Below are positions 25,435 through 35,157 of a stretch of DNA of 64,000 bases, piece by piece (positions within the stretch are counted from its first letter, which is position 1; each line of letters opens with the position of its first letter). The position numbers and the translations under genes were made by a program. A model generated the notes under the pieces. The model had not been told where the DNA came from, searched no databases, and saw only the letters and a program-made list of their open reading frames with translations. Origin of the DNA: Caballeronia insecticola (GTDB lineage: Bacteria > Pseudomonadota > Gammaproteobacteria > Burkholderiales > Burkholderiaceae); contig NC_021294.1 of assembly GCF_000402035.1 (NCBI RefSeq), positions 868,001 to 932,000 on the forward strand. Direction: 5' to 3'.

Positions 25435-26823
25435 ATGAGCTATCACGAGACGATCGGCGCGCGCCGCTACCGTTTCGACGACCTGAAGACGCTGCTCGCG
25501 CGCGCCAGTCCGCGCCGCTCGGGCGACGAACTGGCGGGCGTCGCGGCGGCGACCGAGGAAGAGCGCGTCGCCGCGAAAATGGCGCTCGCGCAGGTGCCGC
25601 TCGCGGCGTTCCTCGACGAGCCGCTGATCCCGTACGAAGACGACGAAGTGACGCGCCTCATCGTCGATACGCATTCGCGCGAGGCCTTCGCGCCGGTCGC
25701 GCATCTGACCGTCGGCGAGTTCCGCGAGTGGCTGCTCGCCGACAGCACCGACACGGCCGCGCTCGAACACATCACGATGGGCGTCACGCCCGAGATGGCC
25801 GCGGCCGTCTCCAAGCTGATGCGCAATCAGGATCTGATCCTCGCCGCGCGCAAACGCCCGGTCGTCACGCGTTTTCGTACGACGATCGGCCTGCCCGGAC
25901 ATCTCTCGGTGCGTCTGCAGCCGAATCACCCGACCGACGATCCGAAAGGCATTGCCGCCTCCATGCTCGACGGCCTCTTCTACGGCTGCGGCGACGCGGT
26001 CATCGGCGTGAATCCCGCATCCGATTCGCCGGACGCCATCGGCAAGCTGCTCGCGATGATGGACGAGTTCCGCCAACGCTACGACGTGCCGATGCAGTCG
26101 TGCATCCTCACGCATGTCACCAACACGCTCGCCGCGATCGAACAGGGCGCGCCGGTCGATCTCGTGTTCCAGTCCGTCGCGGGCACCGAGCGCGCCAACG
26201 CGAGCTTCGGCGTGTCGCTCGCGCTGCTTGCGGAAGCGCACGACGCGGCGTTGTCGCTCAAACGCGGCACCGTCGGCGACAACGTCATGTACTTCGAGAC
26301 CGGACAAGGCAGCGCGTTGTCGGCGAACGCGCATCACGGCGTCGATCAGCAAACTTGCGAGGCGCGCGCCTATGCGGTCGCGCGCCGTTTCAGCCCGCTG
26401 CTCACGAACACGGTGGTCGGTTTCATCGGCCCGGAATATCTCTATGATGGGCGGCAGATTATCCGCGCGGGACTCGAAGATCATTTCTGCGGCAAGCTGC
26501 TCGGCGTGCCGATGGGCTGCGACATCTGCTACACGAATCACGCCGAAGCCGATTCCGACGACATGGACACCCTGCTCACACTGCTCGGCGTGGCGAACGT
26601 CAACTTCATCATGGGCGTGCCGGGCGCGGACGATGTCATGCTCAACTATCAGAGCACGTCGTTTCACGATGCGTTGTTCATCCGCCGCGCGTTGAATCTG
26701 AAGCGCGCGCCGGAATTCGAGGCGTGGCTCGCGAAAATGCGCGTCACCGATGGCAGCGGCGCCCTGCTCTCGCACGCATCCGGCGCGTCGGGACAACCGT
26801 TGCTCGACTGGATCGGCGCATGA
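25435..26823 (+). CDS. eutB: Ethanolamine ammonia-lyase large subunit
   Basis: A 462-residue EutB with typical blocks: GLPGHLSVRLQPNHPTDD, LTHVTNTLAAIEQGAPVDLVFQS, YFETGQGSALSANAHHG and the C-terminal NFIMGVPGADDVMLNYQSTSFHD. With EutC it forms the adenosylcobalamin-dependent enzyme that turns ethanolamine into acetaldehyde and ammonia. This makes it a consumer of the coenzyme built by the cob genes 7-25 kb away. AAGGAG lies before ATG 25435; the frame is longer upstream but without a site. No microcompartment shell genes are present. Confidence 0.96.
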   Translation: MSYHETIGARRYRFDDLKTLLARASPRRSGDELAGVAAATEEERVAAKMALAQVPLAAFLDEPLIPYEDDEVTRLIVDTHSREAFAPVAHLTVGEFREWLLADSTDTAALEHITMGVTPEMAAAVSKLMRNQDLILAARKRPVVTRFRTTIGLPGHLSVRLQPNHPTDDPKGIAASMLDGLFYGCGDAVIGVNPASDSPDAIGKLLAMMDEFRQRYDVPMQSCILTHVTNTLAAIEQGAPVDLVFQSVAGTERANASFGVSLALLAEAHDAALSLKRGTVGDNVMYFETGQGSALSANAHHGVDQQTCEARAYAVARRFSPLLTNTVVGFIGPEYLYDGRQIIRAGLEDHFCGKLLGVPMGCDICYTNHAEADSDDMDTLLTLLGVANVNFIMGVPGADDVMLNYQSTSFHDALFIRRALNLKRAPEFEAWLAKMRVTDGSGALLSHASGASGQPLLDWIGA

Positions 26824-27608
26824 CCCATTCGACCCGCGAGACCGATCCCTGGGACGCGCTGCGGCGCTTCACGAACGCGCGCATCGCGCTCGGCCGCGCG
26901 GGCAGCAGCCTGCCGACCGCGCCGCTGCTTGCGTTCGAACTGGCGCATGCGCAGGCGCGCGACGCCGTGCATCAGCCGCTCGATACCGCCGCGCTCGCAC
27001 AAGCCATTCACGCCGCGGGTTTCGAGACGCTCGATGTGCACAGCGCCGCGCCCGATCGCGATCGTTATCTGCGTCGTCCGGACCTCGGCCGCGCGCTCGA
27101 CGAGGCAAGCGCCGCGCGTCTCGCCGATCACGCCAGGTCGATGCACGATGCGCCCGAACTCGCGTTCGTCGCCGCCGACGGTCTCTCGGCCTTCGCAACG
27201 CAACGCCACGTCGCGCCGCTGCTCGCGAGCGTTCGCACGAAGCTCGAAGGATGGAAGGTCGGCCCGGTCGTGATCGCGACACAGGCGCGCGTCGCGCTGG
27301 GCGACGGCATCGGCGAACGGTTACGGGCGACGATCGTCGTGGTGATGATCGGCGAGCGGCCCGGACTCAGCTCGCCCGACAGCCTCGGCCTCTACGTGAC
27401 CTACGCGCCGCGCACCGGGCGCAGCGACGCCGAGCGCAACTGCATTTCGAACGTGCGGCCGGAAGGCCTCGCTTACGACGCCGCCGCTTTCAAGCTCATG
27501 TGGCTGTTGAACGAAGCGCGCCGCCTGAAACTCACCGGCGTCGGCCTGAAGGATCACAGCGGCGCTTTGCCCGCGCCGGGAACGGACGCGAAATCGCTCG
27601 GCGCCTGA
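26820..27608 (+). CDS. eutC: Ethanolamine ammonia-lyase small subunit
   Basis: A 262-residue EutC with LRRFTNARIALGRAGSSLPTAPLLAFELAHAQARDAVH at its N-terminus, the family signature, and EERPGLSSPDSLGLYVTYAPRTGR-like text later. It overlaps eutB by ATGA (26820-26823), so it is translationally coupled. Its 3' end overlaps the convergent regulator gene by 55 nt. Confidence 0.95.
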   Translation: MTHSTRETDPWDALRRFTNARIALGRAGSSLPTAPLLAFELAHAQARDAVHQPLDTAALAQAIHAAGFETLDVHSAAPDRDRYLRRPDLGRALDEASAARLADHARSMHDAPELAFVAADGLSAFATQRHVAPLLASVRTKLEGWKVGPVVIATQARVALGDGIGERLRATIVVVMIGERPGLSSPDSLGLYVTYAPRTGRSDAERNCISNVRPEGLAYDAAAFKLMWLLNEARRLKLTGVGLKDHSGALPAPGTDAKSLGA

Positions 27609-29464
27609 CCCCGCAGCTTGCGATACACCGTCGTGCGCGACACGCCCAGTTCGCGCGCCGTCGCCGACACATTGCCGCCGTGCGCCTTGAGCGCCGCCGC
27701 CACGGCGCTCGATTCGATATCCACGAGACGCGCGCAGCCGGTAAGCAAAGGCGCCGGCCGCGCTTCGATGCCTTCGCCCAACTCATCGAGAAAATCGTGC
27801 GGCAGATGCTCGACGCGCAGATGCGTGTCGTGTTCGTCGAGCATCGCGCAGGCCGTGCGCAGCACATTGCTCAACTGACGGAAATTGCCCGGCCACGGAT
27901 GCCGCGCGAACAGCGCGAGCACTTGATCGTCGATGCCGATCGGGCGGCCGGCGAAGCACTCGTCGCGCAACATCTTGTCGACGACCGCGTGCAGATCGGT
28001 GCGCCCGGCAAGCGGCGGCAGCGTCACCGAAAGTCCGTTGATGCGGTAGTACAGATCCTCGCGAAACGCCCCTTCCGCGACGCGTTCGCGCAGCTTGCGA
28101 TTGCTCGCGCAGACGAGCATGAAATCCACCGGCACCGCGCGCGCCGCGCCGAGCGGTTCGACGACACGTTCCTGCAATACGCGCAGCAGACGGCTCTGCA
28201 TCGCGAGCGGCATGTCGCCGATTTCGTCGAGAAACAGCGTGCCGCCGTTCGCCTGCGCAATGCGGCCGACCGCGCCGCGCTTCGCCGCGCCGGTGAACGC
28301 GCCCTGCGTGTAGCCGAAGAGCTCGGATTCGATCAGCGTCTCCGGCAGCGACGCGCAATTCACCGCGACGAACGGCCCCGCGTGGCGCGGCGAGTCGCGA
28401 TGAATCGCGCGGGCGAGCATTTCCTTGCCCGCGCCCGTTTCCCCGCCGATCAGAATCGGGATGTTCTTGCCGATGACTTTCCTCACGCGCGCGACGACAT
28501 CCTGCATGCGCGCGTCGCCGGTGCAGAGTTCGGCGAGGCTCGACGATGACCTCCCGCCTACGACCGGCGCAGTCGCGACGTGCCCTGCGCCCGCCGCCGC
28601 GCGCGCATGAAACTCGACGCTCGCAAATACGCCGACGCCGCTATGCAGATCGAGCCGGCTCGGCGGCTCGCCCGCGCGCGCAATGAGCGCGTCGGCGCTC
28701 TCGCCGAACAGGGCTTCGAGCGTCTGCGTGCGCAGACGTCCAAGTTCGAGACCGAGCTGGAACTGGGCGCTGCGGTTCGCGCTGAGCAGCCGTCCGTCGA
28801 GATCGAATACGGCGATGCCTTCCATCAACGTGCCGATAAACTCGGGCCGGCTATGAAAACGGATGCACAGCTTTTCGTCGAATGCGCTCGCGATCAGACG
28901 GTTTTCGATCATCTGCCCGGACATTTTCACGAGCGCCATCGTGTGCTGGTGATAGCCGCGACGGTCGCCGGTGACGTCGAGCACGCCGAAAAGATTGCCG
29001 TGCGGATCGAGGATCGGCACGCTCGAGCACGTGAGAAAGCGATTGGCGCGCAGATAGTGTTGATCGCCGTGCACGGTGACGGCGGTGCGCTCCGCGATCG
29101 TCGTGCCGATGGCGTTCGTGCCCTGATGCTCCTCGCTCCACACCGCGCCCGCCCGCAGCGCGACTTTTTCGGCGCGGGCGAGGAAATCGTCGTCGCCGAG
29201 CGAATGCAGGATGAGCCCGCTCGCGTCGGTCAGCGCGATCATGCTGTGGGTGTTGGCGATCTGCGCGTAGAGCGTCTCCATGACCGGCAGCGCGTGCGCG
29301 AATAGGGTGCGGCTCTGCGCAAGCCGGACGGCCAGTTCGGCGCCTGACAGGACGGCGTAGTCCGGGCGCATTGCCTCGAACAGCCCGAAGGTTGCCGAAC
29401 GCTCGTGCGAATGCCGGATCACATCGAACTGCGCCGTCTGCACGGCCGCGCCAGTGGCATGCAT
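27554..29464 (-). CDS. Sigma-54-dependent activator, AcoR/EatR type
   Basis: A 636-residue enhancer-binding protein. An N-terminal GAF sensor region (about 60-220, with [15 protein letters not shown] and [10 protein letters not shown]) and a middle PAS-like segment (about 230-290) precede the AAA+ domain. That domain has Walker [10 protein letters not shown], the sigma-54 contact GAFTGA and Walker [11 protein letters not shown]. The protein ends in a Fis-type helix-turn-helix ([20 protein letters not shown]). AGGAGGAAGGCG precedes ATG 29464. It lies head-to-head at its 3' end with eutBC, so control of ethanolamine use is the natural inference. Confidence 0.93.
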   Translation of the reverse strand: MHATGAAVQTAQFDVIRHSHERSATFGLFEAMRPDYAVLSGAELAVRLAQSRTLFAHALPVMETLYAQIANTHSMIALTDASGLILHSLGDDDFLARAEKVALRAGAVWSEEHQGTNAIGTTIAERTAVTVHGDQHYLRANRFLTCSSVPILDPHGNLFGVLDVTGDRRGYHQHTMALVKMSGQMIENRLIASAFDEKLCIRFHSRPEFIGTLMEGIAVFDLDGRLLSANRSAQFQLGLELGRLRTQTLEALFGESADALIARAGEPPSRLDLHSGVGVFASVEFHARAAAGAGHVATAPVVGGRSSSSLAELCTGDARMQDVVARVRKVIGKNIPILIGGETGAGKEMLARAIHRDSPRHAGPFVAVNCASLPETLIESELFGYTQGAFTGAAKRGAVGRIAQANGGTLFLDEIGDMPLAMQSRLLRVLQERVVEPLGAARAVPVDFMLVCASNRKLRERVAEGAFREDLYYRINGLSVTLPPLAGRTDLHAVVDKMLRDECFAGRPIGIDDQVLALFARHPWPGNFRQLSNVLRTACAMLDEHDTHLRVEHLPHDFLDELGEGIEARPAPLLTGCARLVDIESSAVAAALKAHGGNVSATARELGVSRTTVYRKLRGQAPSDFASVPGAGKAPL

Positions 29465-29650
29465 CGCCTTCCTCCTTTTCGATTCATCGCTGAGGACTCG
29501 GGCAAAGCGCCGCCTGTCGTCGCGTGAATGTCTCCTCGGGCAATGTAACACCCGCGCGCCGTGCGGGTCGATGCGAGGAATCACGCGGATGAATCCTCGC
29601 TTTCGACGCGTCTGCAGGGAGGCTCAGCGAGTGTCAGCGAGTCAAAACAC

Positions 29651-29824
29651 TCAGAGCACGAGCGAGCCCGCCGTAATGGCAATGACCAGGAAGATCACGA
29701 ACAGAATCAGGAAGATGAAGAAGCAGATCTTCGCGATGCCCGCCGCGCCGGAAGACACACGCGTGAAGCCGAAAAGACCGGCGACGACCGAGATGACCGC
29801 GAAAAGAATGGCAAGTTTGAGCAT
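29651..29824 (-). CDS. DUF1328 small membrane protein
   Basis: A 57-residue protein with two hydrophobic segments. MLKLAILFAVISVVAGLFGF and AKICFFIFLILFVIFLV match the DUF1328 (YtjA) family of stress-associated inner-membrane peptides. ATG 29824 is the family start; longer frames upstream are not hydrophobic. Function is not known for the family. Confidence 0.9.
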   Translation of the reverse strand: MLKLAILFAVISVVAGLFGFTRVSSGAAGIAKICFFIFLILFVIFLVIAITAGSLVL

Positions 29825-29944
29825 GGCAGTACCGTTTTTGTCGTAGTGGCAATCCCTGGAGGCAAGTCTCGTGCCTCGCTTGCGTGTCGCTGCTTTTGCG
29901 GGCGGCGAACCCAAAGACCGTTAGTTGCGAATTCTAGTGAAAAA

Positions 29945-29971
29945 AGAGCGGGCAACGTGTGCCCGCTCTTC
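29945..29971 (-). terminator. Intrinsic terminator of the OpgC-like gene
   Basis: An 11-bp stem AAGAGCGGGCA / TGCCCGCTCTT (29945-29955 with 29961-29971) with a 5-nt loop is followed by a T-run on the minus strand, 12 nt past the stop. Confidence 0.9.
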
Positions 29972-29982
29972 TTCTTACAGGT

Positions 29983-31125
29983 TTAGCGCACTGCGCGGTT
30001 TTCAGCGGCAGCGACCGCCGCGCGCGTCGGCGCAGGAATCGGACGACGGGTACCGAGCCACATCGCGACCGATTGATGCACGCGCGGCACGGAAAGCAGC
30101 GCGCTGATCGCGATGGCATCGGCGGCAAGCCCGGCCGGCACGTTGATGAGACCGTCTGTCAGCGTGAACAGAATCGAGTCGACGACCAGCGAAATCACCG
30201 TGCCCGCGACGAACGAAACCATGCCGTCACGCCCGAGCGCACCGATCCACGGCAGGCGCGTAGCCACTTCCTTGATGACGCCGTAACGCGCGAGATTGGT
30301 CGCGATCCATGCAATCGCCAGAAAATTGACGACGCGCGGGCCCGCCAGATCGCGCTTGAATGCGCTGTCCAGCACGGGCGGCAGCACCAGCAGCTTGTAA
30401 TACGCCATGCCGGCAATCAGCGCGACGGCGCCCGCGCTCACGAGCCAGCCGAAGCGGTGCGCGCTCACGCGCTGGTAGATCGGCTGGCAGCGCGCCAGCA
30501 CGCCGAGCACGAACATCAATTGCCAGGCGGCGGGGTTGAAGTCCCAGAGATTGTCGTCGACGGAAGGCATGTGTTCGCCGACCTGCGCCGCGAACGCCCA
30601 GAGCGCGAGGCTCAAGCCCAGCAGCAGCCACGGCTTGCTGCGCGCCAGCGGCAACACGAGCGGCACGGCGAGCGCGAAGAGCGCGTACATCGGCAGGACG
30701 GCGGCGAGATACGGCTGGCGTTCGAACGTGAGAATCTGCGCGATGGATGCGACCGGCTCGGAGATGAGCGTATCGAGATCGTGCAGCGCGAGATTCGGCG
30801 CATGCCCGAAAAAGGGCCGCAGCAGGAACGTCGCGAGCAGCATGAGCGCGGCGGTGACGAGAAACGCGCGGTACAGTTCGAATGCCCGCTTGACGAAGCG
30901 CCTGCGCGCCGCGCTCTCCGAACGTTTCTCGGCAAGCGACACATAAGCGGTGGCCGTGGCGAAGCCGCCGAGAAACACGAAGACTTCGGCGGCGTCGTTC
31001 AGCGCGAACGAATGCAGCGTGAAGCGCGAGAGCATGCTGCCGCCGATGTGATCGACGACGATGATGAGCAGTACCAGTCCCCGGAAGAAGTCCAGTTCCA
31101 CGAGACGTTGAGATTTTCCCTGCAT
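29983..31125 (-). CDS. OpgC-domain membrane protein (acyltransferase-like)
   Basis: A 380-residue, about 10-segment membrane protein. It begins QRLVELDFFRGLVLLIIVVDHIGGSMLSRFTLHSFALNDAAEVFVFLGG, the OpgC-domain signature. OpgC adds succinyl groups to osmoregulated periplasmic glucans in enterobacteria; homologues in Burkholderia are usually called OpgC family proteins without proof. ATG 31125 is used because the 48 upstream in-frame residues are non-hydrophobic and lack a site. Confidence 0.88.
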   Translation of the reverse strand: MQGKSQRLVELDFFRGLVLLIIVVDHIGGSMLSRFTLHSFALNDAAEVFVFLGGFATATAYVSLAEKRSESAARRRFVKRAFELYRAFLVTAALMLLATFLLRPFFGHAPNLALHDLDTLISEPVASIAQILTFERQPYLAAVLPMYALFALAVPLVLPLARSKPWLLLGLSLALWAFAAQVGEHMPSVDDNLWDFNPAAWQLMFVLGVLARCQPIYQRVSAHRFGWLVSAGAVALIAGMAYYKLLVLPPVLDSAFKRDLAGPRVVNFLAIAWIATNLARYGVIKEVATRLPWIGALGRDGMVSFVAGTVISLVVDSILFTLTDGLINVPAGLAADAIAISALLSVPRVHQSVAMWLGTRRPIPAPTRAAVAAAENRAVR

Positions 31126-31428
31126 GCGGCTTGACGTGAGTTTCGTTCCTGCGATGCAGGAGGTTGAACGGCGGCCGCAAACACGCAGCACGAGAGGATA
31201 GGAGTTTACCCGTAAACGGTGCAGCGCAGCATCGGAATCGACGTAAAAAATGCTTTTCGAATCCGGCATTTGTGGCCGATGGCCATAATTCGTTACGAGC
31301 AGTTACCGGCGAGCAAAGAGGCATATCGAACCCAGCAATTTGGCTCTTATGATGTTTTCAAGTTCCTTTCAATTGCATGGCCGGTCGCGCTAAGATCACG
31401 CCTCTCCAACACGAACGCCTCGACCCAT
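31126..31428. other. Divergent intergenic region before terC
   Basis: These 303 nt separate the OpgC-like and TerC genes and are more AT-rich than their surroundings (31240-31380). A weak sigma-70 promoter for terC may be TTTCAA (31367-31372), 18 nt, TAAGAT (31391-31396). I looked for the manganese yybP-ykoY riboswitch common before terC/alx genes and saw no match. Confidence 0.4.
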
Positions 31429-32184
31429 ATGGACTATCTCGTCGCCCTTCTCGCCGATCCCGCCGCCTGGGCCGCCCTCGCGACGCTCGTCGTGATGGAG
31501 GTCGTGCTCGGCATCGACAATCTCATCTTCATTTCGATCCTGACCAACAAGCTGCCCCCCGAGCACCGGGCGCGCACGCAGCGCATCGGCATTGCGCTGG
31601 CGCTCGTCATGCGACTCGGGTTGCTCGGCACGGTCGCGCTGATCGTGCGGCTGACCACGCCGATCTTTGAGGCGTTCGGACACGGCTTCTCGTGGCGCGA
31701 CCTGATTCTGATTGCGGGCGGCGCGTTTCTCGTATGGAAAGCGACGACGGAAATCCGCCACCACGTCACCCACGACGCCGACGGCCACGCCACCGGCGAT
31801 GCCGGCAAGCGCCTGACGCCGCTGTCCGCGATCGGCCAGATCCTGCTGCTCGATCTCGTGTTTTCGATCGACAGCATCGTGACGGCGGTCGGCATGACCG
31901 AGCACATTCCGATCATGTTCGTGGCGGTAATCGCCGCGGTCGCCGTCATGCTGTTCGCGGCGGGACCGCTGTCGCGCTTTATCGAACGCAATCCGACGAT
32001 CGTCATGCTCGCGCTCGGCTTCCTGCTCGTGATCGGCATGACGCTGATCGCCGAAGGCTTCGGCTCGCACGTGCCGAAGGGCTACATCTATGCGGCGATG
32101 GCGTTCTCGGCGCTGGTCGAAGGCCTGAACATGCTGGCGCGGCGGGCGAAAGGACGCGCGGCGGCGGCGCGGCATCCGCACTGA
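31429..32184 (+). CDS. TerC-family integral membrane protein
   Basis: A 251-residue, 7-9 segment protein. It has [24 protein letters not shown] (the GIDN metal-binding motif) and a second copy, [17 protein letters not shown], with the paired Asp residues typical of TerC/Alx transporters. Members are linked to tellurite resistance and Mn2+ export. ATG 31429 is the start; an upstream extension to 31219 is not hydrophobic. The substrate is not determined. Confidence 0.92.
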   Translation: MDYLVALLADPAAWAALATLVVMEVVLGIDNLIFISILTNKLPPEHRARTQRIGIALALVMRLGLLGTVALIVRLTTPIFEAFGHGFSWRDLILIAGGAFLVWKATTEIRHHVTHDADGHATGDAGKRLTPLSAIGQILLLDLVFSIDSIVTAVGMTEHIPIMFVAVIAAVAVMLFAAGPLSRFIERNPTIVMLALGFLLVIGMTLIAEGFGSHVPKGYIYAAMAFSALVEGLNMLARRAKGRAAAARHPH

Positions 32185-32200
32185 CGGTCAGCACCGACGC

Positions 32201-32605
32201 TCAGAACGGCAGTTCGCGCTGCGGATTCTCGTGCGCCGGGGCCGACGCCATCGGCAAAGGCTGCGCGCGCAGCCACCGCTCGATTGCATCGACGACATGC
32301 CGGCGCTCCGCTTCATCGAGCGTCTTGCCCGCCGCGATGCCGTGCCATTTGGCGAGGCACGCGCGGCAGCACGTCGCCGTCGCGTGCTGCGCGATGAACA
32401 CCGGATGCCCTCGAAACGGCGTCTGCTTGCCGTCGTTCGCGGGAACCTCGGGCGCGAGGCGCTTGCCGATCAGCACATGCGCCTGCGCAATCACCGTCTC
32501 CACTCCCTTTTCCCGCAGGTACCTGCCTTCGCGCATGCCGAGTGCGAAGCGTCGCCGGAATGTGGATTTCGCGAGCGCGGCGAACACGGCGTCGAGATCG
32601 CGCAT
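32201..32605 (-). CDS. DUF4186 protein in the cob operon
   Basis: A 134-residue soluble protein of the DUF4186 type. It starts DLDAVFAALAKSTFRRRFALG and contains THPVFIAQHATATCCRACLAKWHGI-like text with three close cysteines and several His residues (PVFIAQHATATCCRAC), suggesting a metal site. It is the last gene of the operon cobL-cbiD-cobK-cobM, 7 nt after cobM. Function is unknown; a place in cobalamin synthesis is suggested only by position. Confidence 0.85.
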   Translation of the reverse strand: MRDLDAVFAALAKSTFRRRFALGMREGRYLREKGVETVIAQAHVLIGKRLAPEVPANDGKQTPFRGHPVFIAQHATATCCRACLAKWHGIAAGKTLDEAERRHVVDAIERWLRAQPLPMASAPAHENPQRELPF

Positions 32606-32612
32606 GCTGTGC

Positions 32613-33338
32613 TCAGTCGCCGCCGTAGAGCGTGGAATCGGCGAAATTGTCAGCGTCTAGCACGCGGCCGACGAGAATCATCGCCGTGCGCTCGACGCCC
32701 GCCGCGCGCACTTTCGGCGCGATGTCCGCGAGCGTGCCCGCAACGCGCATCTCATCCGGCCAGCTCGCGCGGAACACGACCGCGACCGGGCAATCCGCGC
32801 CGTAATGCGGCAGAAGATCGGCGACGATACGCTCGATATGTCGCACGCCGAGATGAATCGCGAGCGTCGCGCGATGGCGCGCCAGATCGGCCAGCGACTC
32901 GCCGGGCGGCATCGGCGTCTTCGTCGCGTAGCGCGTGAGGATCACCGTCTGTGCGATGCCGGGCAGCGTCAGCTCGCGTTTGAGCGCCGCCGCCGACGCA
33001 GCCGCCGCCGTCACGCCCGGCACGATCTCGTACGGAACGCCAAGCGCATCGAGCCTGCGCATCTGCTCGCCGATCGCGCCATAGAGCGACGGATCGCCGG
33101 AATGCACGCGCGCGACATCCTGACCGTTCGCGTGCGCGTCTTGCAGGAGCGCGACGATTGCATCGAGATCGAGTTCGGCCGTATCGACACAGGTGTGCGC
33201 GCGATGGCCGTCGAGCACTTCCTTCGGCACGAGCGAGCCGGCATAGAGAATCACGGGACACGTGCGGACGAGCCGCTGGCCCTTGACGGTGATGAGTTCC
33301 GGATCGCCGGGTCCGGCGCCGATAAAGTAGACGGTCAT
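32613..33338 (-). CDS. cobM: Precorrin-4 C11-methyltransferase
   Basis: A 241-residue tetrapyrrole methylase with [16 protein letters not shown] at the N-terminus, the SAM-binding YAGSLVP loop, and RVHSGDPSLYGAIGEQ and TRYATKTPMP, the CobM signatures. It adds the C-11 methyl group using SAM. Its start overlaps the cobK stop by ATGA. Confidence 0.95.
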   Translation of the reverse strand: MTVYFIGAGPGDPELITVKGQRLVRTCPVILYAGSLVPKEVLDGHRAHTCVDTAELDLDAIVALLQDAHANGQDVARVHSGDPSLYGAIGEQMRRLDALGVPYEIVPGVTAAAASAAALKRELTLPGIAQTVILTRYATKTPMPPGESLADLARHRATLAIHLGVRHIERIVADLLPHYGADCPVAVVFRASWPDEMRVAGTLADIAPKVRAAGVERTAMILVGRVLDADNFADSTLYGGD

Positions 33339-34063
33339 GTTTCGAGGCAGTGTCGGAGGGCGTCGAGGGCGCTGGCGGCATCGACGAAGCTGCGTTCGAC
33401 GTCGGGCAGCGCGGGACGCGCGAGCATCACGACCGGCAAGCGCCGCTCGCGCGCGACCGCCAGCTTCGCTTCCGTCGCGCGCCCGCCGCTATTTTTGCTG
33501 ATGACGACATCGATACGCGCATCGTCGAACAGTACGCGTTCGCCTGCGAGATCGAACGGGCCGCGTGCATCGACGATACGCGCGCGTTCGTTGCCGGGAT
33601 GCGCGTCCAGGCAGCGCACGGTCCAGTATTGCGACGACGGAATGTCGTCCAGATGCGCGAGCGGCTCGCGACCGAGCGTGAAAAGCGGCCGTTGAAACGT
33701 CGCGATACGCTCGACGATCTCCCGCCAGTCCGCCGCCTCGCGCCAGTCGTCGCCCGGCTGCGGCTGCCACGCGGGACGGCGCACCGCCCACAGCGGCACG
33801 CGCGCAATCGCGCAGGCGGCGTGCGCGTGACGGCTCATTTGCGCGGCATACGGATGCGTCGCATCGACGACGAGCGTGATCGCCTCGGCACGCAGATAGC
33901 CGACGAGTCCGTCGATGCCGCCAAACCCGCCGACGCGCACCGAACACGCGAGATCGACCGGCACGCGCCCGAGGCCCGCGAGGCTGTACACGTGCGCGGC
34001 GGAAAGACCGCGCGCGATGGCGAGCGCGTCGCCGGTGCCGCCGAGCAGCAGCACGCGCGTCAT
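33335..34063 (-). CDS. cobK: Precorrin-6A reductase
   Basis: A 242-residue protein with a Rossmann-like start [20 protein letters not shown], then [13 protein letters not shown] (conserved in CobK/CbiJ) and [12 protein letters not shown] near the end. It reduces precorrin-6A to dihydro-precorrin-6 with NADPH. ATG 34063 overlaps the cbiD stop by 4 nt; a longer frame to 34165 would run into cbiD. Confidence 0.95.
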   Translation of the reverse strand: MTRVLLLGGTGDALAIARGLSAAHVYSLAGLGRVPVDLACSVRVGGFGGIDGLVGYLRAEAITLVVDATHPYAAQMSRHAHAACAIARVPLWAVRRPAWQPQPGDDWREAADWREIVERIATFQRPLFTLGREPLAHLDDIPSSQYWTVRCLDAHPGNERARIVDARGPFDLAGERVLFDDARIDVVISKNSGGRATEAKLAVARERRLPVVMLARPALPDVERSFVDAASALDALRHCLET

Positions 34064-35157
34064 GCCGCGCTCCCGACGATACGCCCCTGCCGGTCGATCG
34101 CAAACGTCTCGACGACGATGCCCGGCGGCAGCACATCGAGCGCGACGCCGCGCGCCCGCGCGCACACGATATCGCCGAGCGCGATGCCTTCCGCACGCGC
34201 CAGCGCGAGCGCTTCCTGGCTCGTGTTGGCGGCGCGAATCGCGGCCTGGAGCGCGGCACTCGCGCCCGCATCGGCGGCCCAGACGGCGAGCATCGGCAAG
34301 TCGATGCTGGAGTTGCGGCTATGCAGGTCCATGTGCCCCGCCGCCAGCTTCGACAACTTGCCGAAACCGCCGCACAGGCTCAACTTCTCGACATGCGCGC
34401 GGCGCAGATGCTTGAGCACGGCGCCCGCGAAATCGCCCATTTCGATCAACGCGATATCCGGCAAGCCGTAGTGCGCGCGCATCGCGTCTTCGCTCTGGTT
34501 GCCGGTGCACGCGGCGATATGCCGATAACCGTTCGCCCGCGCAACATCGATACCCTGATGAATCGACGCGATATACGCCGAGCACGAAAACGGTCTGACG
34601 ATGCCGGTCGTGCCGAGTATCGACAAACCGCCGACGATGCCCAAGCGCGGATTCATCGTCTTCAGTGCCAGCGCCGCGCCGTTTTCCACGCCGATGCTGA
34701 CGTCGAAACCGCCGCCGAAACCGCTGTTCGCGGCGAGCGTTTCCAGATGTTCGGTCATCATTTTGCGCGGCACGGGATTGATCGCCGGCTCGCCGATCGC
34801 GAGCGCGAGTCCCGCGCGCGTTACGGTGCCGACGCCGTCCGCCGCGTGGAAGCGCACGCCCGCTTCCGCCGCGAGGCGCACGCGCGCGAACACGAGCGCG
34901 CCGTGGGTCACGTCCGGATCGTCGCCTGCGTCTTTGATGACGCCGGCTTCGGCTTCATCGTCCGGGCCGGACACGCGACGGCAGAACGAAAGCGACATCG
35001 TCACGCGCCGGCCCTTCGGCAGCACGATCTCCGCGCGCTCGCTCGTCTCGCCCAGCAACAGCAGGCGCGCGGCCGCGAGACTCGTCGCGGTCGCGCAGCT
35101 TCCTGTCGTGTAGCCGCTGCGCAGGGGCGCGGGCTGCTCGGGCGTTTCGTCGCGCAT
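34060..35157 (-). CDS. cbiD: Cobalt-precorrin-5B C1-methyltransferase (CbiD)
   Basis: A 365-residue CbiD. It begins [23 protein letters not shown] (the GYTTG hallmark) and shows [35 protein letters not shown] and [20 protein letters not shown]. CbiD is the C1-methyltransferase of the cobalt-early (anaerobic) route; the aerobic counterpart CobF is absent here. Its start overlaps the cobL stop by one base (TAATG). The same reading frame is open far upstream through cobL, but that extension has no CbiD features. Confidence 0.94.
   Translation of the reverse strand: MRDETPEQPAPLRSGYTTGSCATATSLAAARLLLLGETSERAEIVLPKGRRVTMSLSFCRRVSGPDDEAEAGVIKDAGDDPDVTHGALVFARVRLAAEAGVRFHAADGVGTVTRAGLALAIGEPAINPVPRKMMTEHLETLAANSGFGGGFDVSIGVENGAALALKTMNPRLGIVGGLSILGTTGIVRPFSCSAYIASIHQGIDVARANGYRHIAACTGNQSEDAMRAHYGLPDIALIEMGDFAGAVLKHLRRAHVEKLSLCGGFGKLSKLAAGHMDLHSRNSSIDLPMLAVWAADAGASAALQAAIRAANTSQEALALARAEGIALGDIVCARARGVALDVLPPGIVVETFAIDRQGRIVGSAA

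Noticed and set aside
31126..31428. Possible manganese (yybP-ykoY) riboswitch before terC
   Set aside because: The conserved internal loops were not found in this stretch.
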